Assembly (NCBI GenBank): GCA_020634575.1
Contig: JACKBM010000007.1
Span: 95,571-159,570, forward strand
Source: Ardenticatenales bacterium
GTDB taxonomy: Bacteria; Chloroflexota; Anaerolineae; Promineifilales; Promineifilaceae
DNA: 64,000 bases
Reading direction: 5' to 3'
Shown here: one piece after another, positions 16,701-24,461 of the stretch
How positions within the stretch are numbered: the first letter of the stretch is position 1
Layout of the letters: each line of letters begins with the position of its first letter
The notes under the pieces: generated by a model
Databases searched by the model: none
Told to the model about the DNA's origin: nothing
Seen by the model: the letters and a program-made list of their open reading frames with translations, nothing else
Program-made: the position numbers and the translations under genes

Positions 16701-18673
16701 CGTATCACCCCTGGTACGCGGGCGGCTACATCAACTATTACTATTACGGCTACGTCTACGTCGGCGCCATCACCAAACTGCTGGGCGTCCTGCCGGCCGT
16801 CGCCTACAACCTGATCCTGCCGATGCTGTTCAGCTTTACCGGCATGGGCGCATTTAGCATTGCTTATGATTTGGTGGCGAAGTTGGGTAGGCGAGAGAAG
16901 GCGACCGGCCGGTTCACCGGCCGCTCCGTCTTCAACCAGGCTATCGCCGCCGGCGTCACCGCCATGCTCCTCTGTGTCATCCTGGGTAATCTCGGCGAGT
17001 TGGGCGTCATCTTCAACGCCTGGAACCGGGCCGGCGACCCCGTCGATACCGGCATCGCCGCCCTGGATACCCTGGCCCAAACGGTCGATGGCGCGCTCAA
17101 CATGACCATCGGCGGTCAGACGGCGCCCATCCACCCCGGCGACTGGTTCTGGACCGCCTCCCGCGCTCTCAACGCCGATCCTGGCGAAGCCGCGCCCATC
17201 ACGGAATTTCCTTTCTTCACCTTTTTGTACGGCGACCTGCACGCGCACATGATCAACATGCCGCTGATGCTGTTCGCCCTCGCCTGGGCCGTCGCCTATG
17301 CCCTCCAGGATTTCAGCCGGCCGCGCACCCAGGCTGAAATGTTACTCGTCTGGCTCATCGGCGGCCTGGCCATCGGCGTCCTGCAACCAACCAATACCTG
17401 GGATTGGCCCACCTACATGGTCATCGGCTCCCTCGCCATTTTCTACGCCAACTACCGGCAGGAAGAGGGCTTCTCGTTGCCCATGTTGGGCCGGGCCGCC
17501 TGGCAGATCGCTCTCGTGATGGGCTTTTCCAGCCTGGCTTTTCTCCCCTTCTCCGAAAATTACGCCCAGGGCTACACCAAAATCAAACTGTGGGATGGCT
17601 CCACCAGCCATCTGTCGCGTTACCTGGTCGTTTACGGCCTGTTCCTCTTTATCATTTTCACTTACCTCGTCCGCGAAGTGCGCCTCTGGGCGCGGAGCCT
17701 GACCAAAGAACGGTTGACCTCAGCCGAGCATTTTGGCATGGCCATTGTCCTGGCGCTGGTGGGTTACGTTGGCGTGGTGCTGCTGATGGTGGTACGCGGC
17801 TACATGATCACGCCGCTGGTGTTGACGCTGGTCGTCATTGCCGGGCTACTCGGCCTGCAGAAAGCCATCGACCCGGAGCGGCGCATCGCCCTCATCCTGA
17901 CATCAGCCGCCCTCTTCCTGACGCTAGCAGTGGAGATTGTGGCCATTGAGGGGGATATCGGCCGGATGAACATGGTGTTCAAGTTCTATGTCCAGGTCTG
18001 GCTGATCCTGAGCGTGGTGGCCGGGGCCGGCCTTGTCTGGGCCTGGCCCAACATCCGCGCCCGTAGCACCGTCTGGCGGCGTGGTTGGCAAATTGGCCTG
18101 GCCGCGCTGGTCTTCGTCGCTGCGCTTTACCCGCTGCTGGCAACCAAGGCCAAGTGGGACATCCGCATGAGCAAGGATGCGCCCCACACACTCAACGGCA
18201 TGGCCTTTATGCCCTACACCGAATACGGCGACCACGGCCAGACCATTTCCCTGGATTACGATTACGAAGCGATCCTCTGGATGTACCACAATATCGATGG
18301 CTCGCCGGTTATCGCCGAAGGGCACAGCGACAATCCCTACCGCTCCATCGGCAACCGGATCGCCATGTACACCGGTCTGCCGGCTATCGTCGGCTGGGAC
18401 TGGCACCTGCGCCAGCACCGGGCCGTCCTGCCCGGCAGCCTCGTCAGCAGCCGCATTCGCGACGTCAACAACCTCTACAACACGCTGAGCATCGACGAAG
18501 CGATGGCGCTGCTGGCCAAGTATGATGTCGACTACGTCTACACCGGGCCGCTGGAATGGGTCTATTACAATCCGGAAGGGATGCGCAAATTTGACGAGAT
18601 GGTGGCCGAGGGCTACCTGGAAGAAGTGTATCGCAATCCGGGCGTCAGCATTTATAAGGTGGTTGGGGGTTGA
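13769..18673 (+). CDS. Fusion of a GT39-like glycosyltransferase and a DUF2298 (Chlor_Arch_YYY) membrane protein
   Basis: 1634 residues, two membrane modules in one chain. The N-terminal module (about 20-490) is GT-C/PMT-like. A first helix is followed by a luminal loop with HPDERF, fitting the acidic catalytic motif of family 39, and later SHFYTMDNW and GTRWVKSIRYFLPIYPF. A non-membrane beta-rich segment (about 490-815) follows. From about 830 to the end is DUF2298, with its landmarks EKPFDFSYFNAV, SFPPYHPWYAGG, a YYYYGY run, EFPFFTFLYGDLHAHM, NMVFKFYVQ and TGLPAIVGWDWH. It probably transfers or moves a polyprenyl-linked sugar on the outer face of the membrane (inference). The next gene starts inside its stop codon and carries the same DUF2298 landmarks. 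Confidence 0.85.
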   Translation: MMRATDDAPPTPSRRKENWELVGLVALVLILGLAAWFRFSGIRWDADTHIHPDERFLTETTSLLQTTTNPLTYLRSSESPLSPYNVNKTFYVYGNFPMTVVRYLAEGVANWCEGSADGCAYLYTDYTGIHIVGRAMSATLDLISVLFIFLVGARLYNWRVGLLAALLMALAVMPIQQSHFYTMDNWAAGLTTVTMYAAVRASEDGRKLRWWAIFGLTLGLTMASRINVAPLGLMAGVAGLIWLARRVKSWQELWTPAGFQLLQRVIVGGVLAALVTILTFRLAQPYAFADSTLYREAYIQEFGREPGPLRELIGGLIGFNPQFLSNMDEIQRLQSPEASFPPALQWTDRDAIIFPLVNMVLYGMGITAAIAAWIGFFWALSRILKQKPDWLAHLLPVAWVGLYFLFMGTRWVKSIRYFLPIYPFLFLLAGWAIWMVWQWAGARMSRRLLATATTLVVVVPSFVWALAFVQIYHEPITRVAASDWMLEYVDSGATLFYELDGEARQVQLPIRKATLEVGLTPLFVDFALPEGGTITGIRFNYLSDSGINQENKTLELNFASGDINNRQLVTFNLTEERQDVTFAVTPFALAPGQSVQFQARLIEGTGVLVDTSVIAVEHWDDAMPVRYKGIDPYGRYYYGLSEGQIPVTIPDDLAKQANMLRWLDEMDYMVISSSKFIWSLPRLPLTFPMMNRFYDALFSGELGFELVGEFHADIHAGPLYISDTTGQLGWGEPPAVGWPAPGALAAEEAFSVYDHPPVWIFRKTDAYTPAVGQEILGNIDLSQQITMNPQQATEAPNGLLLTEAQFAEQRAGGTFRDLFAVDGLFTQLPGLGAVIWWLFVILLGWLAFPICFVLFRSLPSKGYLLGRVLALLLVSYFAWITASFGLLPHSRGTLLLGVVLMAILSGLAFWRYRTEIIAFIREERRFILTAELIAVGLYFLFVIIRLGNPDVWDVIWGGEKPFDFSYFNAVMKSTSFPPYHPWYAGGYINYYYYGYVYVGAITKLLGVLPAVAYNLILPMLFSFTGMGAFSIAYDLVAKLGRREKATGRFTGRSVFNQAIAAGVTAMLLCVILGNLGELGVIFNAWNRAGDPVDTGIAALDTLAQTVDGALNMTIGGQTAPIHPGDWFWTASRALNADPGEAAPITEFPFFTFLYGDLHAHMINMPLMLFALAWAVAYALQDFSRPRTQAEMLLVWLIGGLAIGVLQPTNTWDWPTYMVIGSLAIFYANYRQEEGFSLPMLGRAAWQIALVMGFSSLAFLPFSENYAQGYTKIKLWDGSTSHLSRYLVVYGLFLFIIFTYLVREVRLWARSLTKERLTSAEHFGMAIVLALVGYVGVVLLMVVRGYMITPLVLTLVVIAGLLGLQKAIDPERRIALILTSAALFLTLAVEIVAIEGDIGRMNMVFKFYVQVWLILSVVAGAGLVWAWPNIRARSTVWRRGWQIGLAALVFVAALYPLLATKAKWDIRMSKDAPHTLNGMAFMPYTEYGDHGQTISLDYDYEAILWMYHNIDGSPVIAEGHSDNPYRSIGNRIAMYTGLPAIVGWDWHLRQHRAVLPGSLVSSRIRDVNNLYNTLSIDEAMALLAKYDVDYVYTGPLEWVYYNPEGMRKFDEMVAEGYLEEVYRNPGVSIYKVVGG

Positions 18674-21402
18674 TGATGGCGACTAACGGACGACGTCAGC
18701 TTTATCTGGGCGGCGCCGCCCTGGCGCTGGCGCTCCTGTTCGTGGGGCTGGCCGGGCTGATCAGCTTCGGCGAGGCGCTGGCGGCGCTGCGCTGGTGGCT
18801 GGCGCTGGTTTTGCTGGGCCTGCTGGCCGCGCCGCTCGGTCAGCAAATATTTGGCCGGCTGGCGGACAAAGGCTATGCGTTCAGCAAGATGCTAGCCTTG
18901 CTGGTAACCGGCTACCTATACTGGCTATTGGGCAGCTTTGGCTTCCTGGCCAACAACCTGGGCGGCGCTGTTTTTGCTGTGCTGCTGTTAGCGGCCCTTT
19001 CCTACTGGGCGCTACGTCGCCAGCCCGGCAGCTTCCGCGGCTGGCTCGAGACGAATTGGGACCAGGTTCTGATGACCGAACTGGTGTTTATGGCGCTGTT
19101 CTTCGGCTGGGTCCTGGTTCGTGCCCAAAACCCATCGATAACCGCCACTGAAAAACCGATGGAATTTGCCTTCCTAAATTCCATTAGTCGCAGCCCGCAA
19201 TTCCCGCCCAGCGATCCCTGGCTCTCCGGCTTTTCGATTAGCTACTACTATTTTGGCTATGTGATGACCGGGCTGGTGGCCCGCCTGGCTGCTGTCAACG
19301 AACCGATCGCCTTTAACCTGGCGGTGGCCTGGTTATTTGCCGGCACCGGCACCGGCGCATTTGGCCTGGTGCACAACCTGCTCCGACCTGCCGGGCGCCA
19401 ACAAGCCCGCCGTTTGGCCGGCGCCCTGGCGCTCCTCGCGGCGATCGCCATCCCCCTGGCCGGCAACCTGGAAATCCTGCTGGAAGTGGCCCATGCCAAC
19501 GGCGTCGGCTCGGCTGAGACCTGGGCCTGGCTGGACATAGAAGACATCAACGGGCCGCCGCCAGATCAGACGACCGAGCGCCCTGCCCGCTACGAAACCA
19601 GCGCCTGGTGGTGGTGGCGTGCGTCTCGCGTCATCAACGAATATACACTTAGCGGCGAGCTATCTGAAAAGCCTATCGCCGAGTTCCCTGCCTTTAGTTT
19701 TGTCCTGGGCGATTTGCATCCCCACGTTTTGGCTCTGCCATTCGCTCTGATGACGTTGGCCCTGTCGCTGAACTGGTGGCTGCGGCCCGGCTTGCCGGCG
19801 GCGTGGCGTGAAGAAGAGGTTGAGGTAGATAATGATGAGGATGAAGAAGGTCCGGTTACGGCACCGGCCGGTCTCCTCACCACCATCGGCGCGACCATCA
19901 ACGCCCGCCTGCAACATATCGGTTACGCCGAGTTCTTCTTCAGCGCCCTGATCATTGGCGGCCTCTCCTTCCTCAACACCTGGGACGTCTTCATTCACCT
20001 GTTCGTCCTGATCGTCGCCTACAGCCTGGCCCTCTGGCGTGAAAGCAGCCATGGTGAGCGCGACATGGCCATCCTGCCGCAGACCATCCTGATGTTTTTC
20101 CTGCTGCTGGTGCCGGCTTTCCTGCTCTACCTGCCCTTTTACCTCGGCTTCCGCTCCCAGGCCGGTGCGCCCTACCTGCTGCCGATGTTGATGCAGCCCA
20201 CCCGGCTGGTCCAGTTCCTGGTCATTTTTGGGATGCCGTTGCTGCCCATCACGGCGCTGTTATTCAGCCTGGCGCCCAGACTCAGTGGCCGGCAATGGCG
20301 TTATGGCCTATTCAGCGCGCTTGGCCTCATTCTCCTGCTGCTGGTCTTGATGCTTTTCTTTGGCTTGCTTGTGGCGGCCTCGCCCGAGGGTTCCGGCCGG
20401 GTCATGAACCTGGCCAATGAGCTAGACATCCCCCTGGCCGATTACCCCAGCAGCAGTATGGGCGCCGGTCTGGGCTGGGGCCTGAGCGCCATCGGTGCGC
20501 TGGCCGGCCCCGTGTTGGCGGCCCGGTTTGCTTCACCCTGGCTGACGCTGCTCCTCGCTGGCCTCCTGGCCCTGGTCGTGGCCTGGCTGGCTTACCGTTA
20601 CCAGCCCATCAGCCCGGAAAACGCCCGCGCTCGCCTGGCTGATCCGATGTTGCCGTTCGCCCTCATCCTGATCCTGACCGGCCTGCTGCTCACGCTGGGG
20701 CCGGAGTATCTTTACCTGCGGGATAATTTTGGCGTCCGGCTCAACACCATTTTCAAGTTTTATTACCAGGCCTGGGTTTGCCTGGGTATCGGGGCGATTT
20801 TTGCTTTGCATTACCTGTTGCGGGAGGTGCGACCGGCCGGTATCGCCGTCGGCGCCGTCTATCTGGCCCTCTTTGCCGGCGTGTTGCTCTTCCCTTACTA
20901 TGCCGTACAATCGCGCGGCATGGAGTATCGGGGTCCGCAGACGGCCGTCAGCCGCCGCCCCCCCACCCTGGACGGCACACTCTACATCAGCCACTTTAAC
21001 GCCGACGAATATGCCGCCATTCAATGGTTCCGGGAAAATGTCAGCGGCCAGCCCGTAGTCCTGGAAGCGATTGGCGGCCAATACAGTGGCTACGCCCGCG
21101 TGTCGGCCAACACCGGCTTGCCTACCCTGTTGGGCTGGGCCGGCCATGAATATCAATGGCGTGGGGCGACGCCAGAACCAGCCGCTCGCGAGAGCGCCGT
21201 GAACCAGATCTACAATGATCTTGACTGGAGCGGCGCCGTCATCAATGCCCTGAATCAGTACGACGTGCAATATATCTACGTCGGCCCGCTGGAGCGGCAA
21301 AATTACAATCCAGCCGGTCTGGAGAAATTTGCCAATAATCTGCCAGTCGTCTATCAGAACAACTCTGTCACGGTCTACCAGTGGCAGCCGGTGGGTAACT
21401 AA
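18673..21402 (+). CDS. DUF2298 (Chlor_Arch_YYY) membrane protein
   Basis: About 909 residues and roughly 20 transmembrane helices. The landmarks of the upstream fusion recur in the same order: EKPMEFAFLNS, FPPSDPWLSG, ISYYYFGY, EFPAFSFVLGDLHPHV, NTIFKFYYQAW, NTGLPTLLGWAGHEYQWRG and a C-terminal QYDVQYIYVGPLE. The two genes are therefore tandem paralogues. An acidic loop (EEEVEVDNDEDEEG) is cytosolic by the positive-inside rule. The start is ATG 18673 or 18676; the first overlaps the upstream stop by one base, implying translational coupling. The family is known from Chloroflexota and some archaea and is associated with polyprenyl-linked glycosylation genes. The enzyme activity is not established. 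Confidence 0.88.
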   Translation: MMATNGRRQLYLGGAALALALLFVGLAGLISFGEALAALRWWLALVLLGLLAAPLGQQIFGRLADKGYAFSKMLALLVTGYLYWLLGSFGFLANNLGGAVFAVLLLAALSYWALRRQPGSFRGWLETNWDQVLMTELVFMALFFGWVLVRAQNPSITATEKPMEFAFLNSISRSPQFPPSDPWLSGFSISYYYFGYVMTGLVARLAAVNEPIAFNLAVAWLFAGTGTGAFGLVHNLLRPAGRQQARRLAGALALLAAIAIPLAGNLEILLEVAHANGVGSAETWAWLDIEDINGPPPDQTTERPARYETSAWWWWRASRVINEYTLSGELSEKPIAEFPAFSFVLGDLHPHVLALPFALMTLALSLNWWLRPGLPAAWREEEVEVDNDEDEEGPVTAPAGLLTTIGATINARLQHIGYAEFFFSALIIGGLSFLNTWDVFIHLFVLIVAYSLALWRESSHGERDMAILPQTILMFFLLLVPAFLLYLPFYLGFRSQAGAPYLLPMLMQPTRLVQFLVIFGMPLLPITALLFSLAPRLSGRQWRYGLFSALGLILLLLVLMLFFGLLVAASPEGSGRVMNLANELDIPLADYPSSSMGAGLGWGLSAIGALAGPVLAARFASPWLTLLLAGLLALVVAWLAYRYQPISPENARARLADPMLPFALILILTGLLLTLGPEYLYLRDNFGVRLNTIFKFYYQAWVCLGIGAIFALHYLLREVRPAGIAVGAVYLALFAGVLLFPYYAVQSRGMEYRGPQTAVSRRPPTLDGTLYISHFNADEYAAIQWFRENVSGQPVVLEAIGGQYSGYARVSANTGLPTLLGWAGHEYQWRGATPEPAARESAVNQIYNDLDWSGAVINALNQYDVQYIYVGPLERQNYNPAGLEKFANNLPVVYQNNSVTVYQWQPVGN

Positions 21403-21408
21403 AGCAAC

Positions 21409-23250
21409 ATGAGTGAGTACGAGGCCAATTGGCCTGATCCGATCGATGATGAGACAGGGGACGAGGAGCTCTTTCCTATATGGACTCCACCGGCCCATGG
21501 CCCAATATCAGTGCCAGCAGAGGCTGCCAACCTGCCAGCCTCTTCAGCCTGGACGTTGGCCGATGGTCTGCTCTTCCTGTTGCTATTGTTGGCGACCATC
21601 CGCAACCTGGCTGATCTCGGCAACATGCCCCTCTCCGTCAATGAGGCGACCAATGCGCTGGCCAGCTGGTTGCAATGGCAACCGGCCGGTGCCACTGCCC
21701 CACTGCTGCCGCTCAGCCCGGCTTACCTGACCTTCACCAGCCCCCTCACCCAGCTTTTTGGCAGCAGCGATGCTATGATGCGCCTGGTGCCAGCTCTCTT
21801 TGGCGCGGCCCTGGTCGCGTTGCCCTGGTTGCTACGCCGTCAGCTGGGTCCCGTCGGCATGCTGGTCAGCAGCGTCCTCATCCTGACGTCGCCGACAATC
21901 ACCGCCATGGCGCGCACGGCCGATGGCAGTAGCCTGGCCCTTTTTGCCGCCCTGCTCCTGGCCATCAGCTGGATCCGGCTTTACGCCGACGGTGATCGGC
22001 GCTGGCTATTCAGCGCGGCCGCCATGCTGGGGCTGGGGTTGGCGACGGCGCCGCTCTTTTACGGCCTGCTGCTCACCGGCTATCTGGGCTGGCAGTTGCA
22101 GAGCCGCTACGGGCTGGTGGCAGAGTGGGACCGGCCGGAACTCAACCGCGCCGACTGGCGTCAGGCCGGCCTGACCGCCCTGGTTGTCTGGATCGCCGCC
22201 AGTAGCATGGTGCTCTGGGCTCCCGGCGCCCTGGCCGCCGCCGTCACGCTGCCCGGCACCTGGCTGAGCCAATTTTTCACTGGCAGTGATATTTTTAACT
22301 GGATTTCGCCCATCCTGGCGATGGGCCGTTACGAACTCGCCTTGCTGCTCCTGGGGCTGAGCGCCATTGCCTGGGCCACCTGGAGCGGGCACCCGCTGGG
22401 CGGTTTCTTCACCTACTGGTTCTCCAGCGCACTGGTCCTGATTTTGCTGCAGGGCGCCATCGTCGAAAATCTACTCCTGCTTGTGCTACCCGGCTATTTG
22501 CTGGCCGGCATGCTGGCCCAGGCTTTGACCGAGTTGAAGCTCTCCGTCCGATTATGGCCTTTCATCATCGCCGGCAATGTGCTCCTGTTTGGCAGCTTCA
22601 TCAACCTGTCGCGCCATCTGCGCCACATCCTCAGCTATCCAGAGCAGACGGGCTATCAATTCATCGCCCTGTTCTGTTTCTTCTTTTTTATTGTGGTCGG
22701 CGCGCTGTTACCGCTGCTGGATGTAGAGTTGCCGGCTGTTGGCCAATACGCCTTTTTCGCCGTGTTGCCGCTGCTGCTCTTTTACAGCTGGGGCACCGGC
22801 TGGTGGCTGGGGCATGAGGCAGCCAACAACCCATTGGAACGCTGGGTCGATCTGGGGACCGATGGCGATATTCAGGAAATCGTACCGACGCTTCGGGAGA
22901 TCGCCCGTCAGGCCCACGGCGACCCGGCCAACCTTGACCTTTTTGTCGCCCATGACAGCCCCGTCCTGAGCTGGTACCTGCGCGAATTTGCCAGCATGGA
23001 ACAGGGCCAGGGCGTGCCCAATGGCGGCCAGTTTGACGTCATCATTGCCCCAACCGAACTTCAGACCAGCCTGAGCGCCGCCTATATTGGCAGCGACTTT
23101 GTGCTCTACCAGCAGCAGGCGACCGTTGCTGGTGAAGTCGCGGGCGCTGCGTGGCAGGATATCCTGCGCTGGTGGATCTTCCGCCAATCGCGCGAGTTGC
23201 CCGTCCAGGAACGCCTCATCCTCTGGGTCCGCGCTGACCTGGCCCAGTGA
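21409..23250 (+). CDS. GT39-like membrane glycosyltransferase
   Basis: 613 residues with a ~50-residue acidic, proline-rich cytosolic N-terminus and then about a dozen helices. The first loop, PLSVNEATNALASW, holds a Glu where PMT/GT39 proteins carry their acidic catalytic motif. It is followed by the family-like run AMMRLVPALFGAALVALPW and an arginine-containing TSPTITAMARTADGS. A soluble C-terminal part (about 475-613) follows the last helix. The gene starts 6 bases after the DUF2298 stop, so it is in the same transcription unit. It is likely a lipid-linked sugar:acceptor transferase; the acceptor is unknown. The call is based on topology and short motifs. Confidence 0.7.
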   Translation: MSEYEANWPDPIDDETGDEELFPIWTPPAHGPISVPAEAANLPASSAWTLADGLLFLLLLLATIRNLADLGNMPLSVNEATNALASWLQWQPAGATAPLLPLSPAYLTFTSPLTQLFGSSDAMMRLVPALFGAALVALPWLLRRQLGPVGMLVSSVLILTSPTITAMARTADGSSLALFAALLLAISWIRLYADGDRRWLFSAAAMLGLGLATAPLFYGLLLTGYLGWQLQSRYGLVAEWDRPELNRADWRQAGLTALVVWIAASSMVLWAPGALAAAVTLPGTWLSQFFTGSDIFNWISPILAMGRYELALLLLGLSAIAWATWSGHPLGGFFTYWFSSALVLILLQGAIVENLLLLVLPGYLLAGMLAQALTELKLSVRLWPFIIAGNVLLFGSFINLSRHLRHILSYPEQTGYQFIALFCFFFFIVVGALLPLLDVELPAVGQYAFFAVLPLLLFYSWGTGWWLGHEAANNPLERWVDLGTDGDIQEIVPTLREIARQAHGDPANLDLFVAHDSPVLSWYLREFASMEQGQGVPNGGQFDVIIAPTELQTSLSAAYIGSDFVLYQQQATVAGEVAGAAWQDILRWWIFRQSRELPVQERLILWVRADLAQ

Positions 23251-23294
23251 GCCAGCGGTGGGACTGCGGTGTATAAGGGACTAAACGAGACGAT

Positions 23295-23909
23295 ATGAGT
23301 CTGGAGCAATCATTCATTTCCTGGGATAAAGCTGAACTGGCTGTGGCGCCTGAGCAACAGCTTATTGCGCGCTGCCTGGCGGGCGATGAAAAGGCGTATG
23401 CGCTCCTGTACGACCAATTCTCCGGCATGATCTACCGCCTGACCTACAGCATGTTGCAGCATCAGGAAGACGCCGAAGAGGTTTTGCAGGATACATTTGA
23501 GTACGCTTTCCGTCGCCTCCTCATGTATGACGCCGAAAAGTCAGCCTTCAAGACCTGGCTCTACCGTATCGCCATCTCCCGCTGCCGCAACAAACGGCGC
23601 CGCAAATGGTTACCCACCTTCTCCCTCAGCCAGCTTGTCCAGGCCGACATCGAAGACAAAACGACGCGTAGCCCGGACGAAGTGGCCCATCTCAACGAGC
23701 GGGAGCGCCAGGTCTGGTCAGCTTTGCAAGAGCTGTCTCCGAAATTGCGTGAAGCGGCCTACCTGCGTTATTACGAGGGTCTTACCTACGGAGAAATCGG
23801 CGACATCCTGAACATCCCGGCCAAAACGGCCGAGTCGCGCATGCGGCTGGCCCACAAGGCATTGCGTGAATCACTGCAGACGATTTTGAGTGAGCAGACA
23901 GATGATTGA
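23295..23909 (+). CDS. ECF-type RNA polymerase sigma factor
   Basis: 204 residues. Region 2 runs from about residue 25, with ARCLAGDEKAYALLYDQF, then the core-binding and -10 helix around EDAEEVLQDTFEYAF and FKTWLYRIAISRCRNKRRR. Region 4 is near 140-195, with LSPKLREAAYLRYYEGLTY, EIGDILNIPAKTAESRMRLA. Regions 1.1 and 3 are absent, as in ECF sigmas. The downstream gene overlaps its end and looks like its membrane anti-sigma factor. It sits within the glycosyltransferase island, 44 bases after the GT39-like gene, suggesting that envelope status feeds back on this or another envelope regulon (inference). Confidence 0.93.
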   Translation: MSLEQSFISWDKAELAVAPEQQLIARCLAGDEKAYALLYDQFSGMIYRLTYSMLQHQEDAEEVLQDTFEYAFRRLLMYDAEKSAFKTWLYRIAISRCRNKRRRKWLPTFSLSQLVQADIEDKTTRSPDEVAHLNERERQVWSALQELSPKLREAAYLRYYEGLTYGEIGDILNIPAKTAESRMRLAHKALRESLQTILSEQTDD

Positions 23910-24432
23910 ACAACATCCCGATCAACTGATCGATTACGTCCTGAAATTGCTGCCGCCGGAACAGGAGCAGCAAATTGAACAGCAAGCGGCGGCTGATCTG
24001 ACGCTGCGCCGGCAACTAACAGCTGAGCGCGAGATTGGCCAGCTGGTCCGGGCCACTATCAGCCAGGCCGCTGCTCCGGAACCGGCTCGATTGCGCCAGT
24101 TGATGCCGGCGCCGCCAACTCAGGGCATCTGGCTGACCTGGCAGCGCCCTCTGGCCATGGCCGGCGCCTTTCTGCTGATGCTGCTGGTGGCTTTTGGCTG
24201 GCGTGAAGCACGCAGCTATGGGGCTGTGCCGGGCACAGCCCCCGGCGTCGCCGTAACCGTCACCCAGACCGAGGCGCCCACCCACACCATGACTCACACC
24301 ATCGAGGCCAATGGTGGTCTGGCGCCCTTGATTTTTGGCACGCGGGTCTGGCGCGAACCGGCCGGTAACAACAACCCAATGCCCTTCCCCGCCGCCACCC
24401 CCATCGCGGCCCTATCTCTAGGCACACCTTAA
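23890..24432 (+). CDS. Probable membrane anti-sigma factor
   Basis: 180 residues from GTG 23890, or 176 from ATG 23902; either start overlaps the sigma gene. The cytosolic N-terminal part (MIEQHPDQLIDYVLKLLPPE, then an ELTxR-like helix) resembles the anti-sigma domain of zinc-less ZAS-type proteins. I see no HxxxCxxC zinc motif. A single helix (LAMAGAFLLMLLVAFGW, about 95-112) follows, then an extracytoplasmic Thr/Pro/Ala-rich tail of about 65 residues. The pairing, overlap and topology support an anti-sigma role for the upstream ECF factor. Sequence identity to known families is not obvious. Confidence 0.7.
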   Translation: MSRQMIEQHPDQLIDYVLKLLPPEQEQQIEQQAAADLTLRRQLTAEREIGQLVRATISQAAAPEPARLRQLMPAPPTQGIWLTWQRPLAMAGAFLLMLLVAFGWREARSYGAVPGTAPGVAVTVTQTEAPTHTMTHTIEANGGLAPLIFGTRVWREPAGNNNPMPFPAATPIAALSLGTP

Positions 24433-24461
24433 CGCTGGCCAATGGCCCCGTGTAAAATTTT

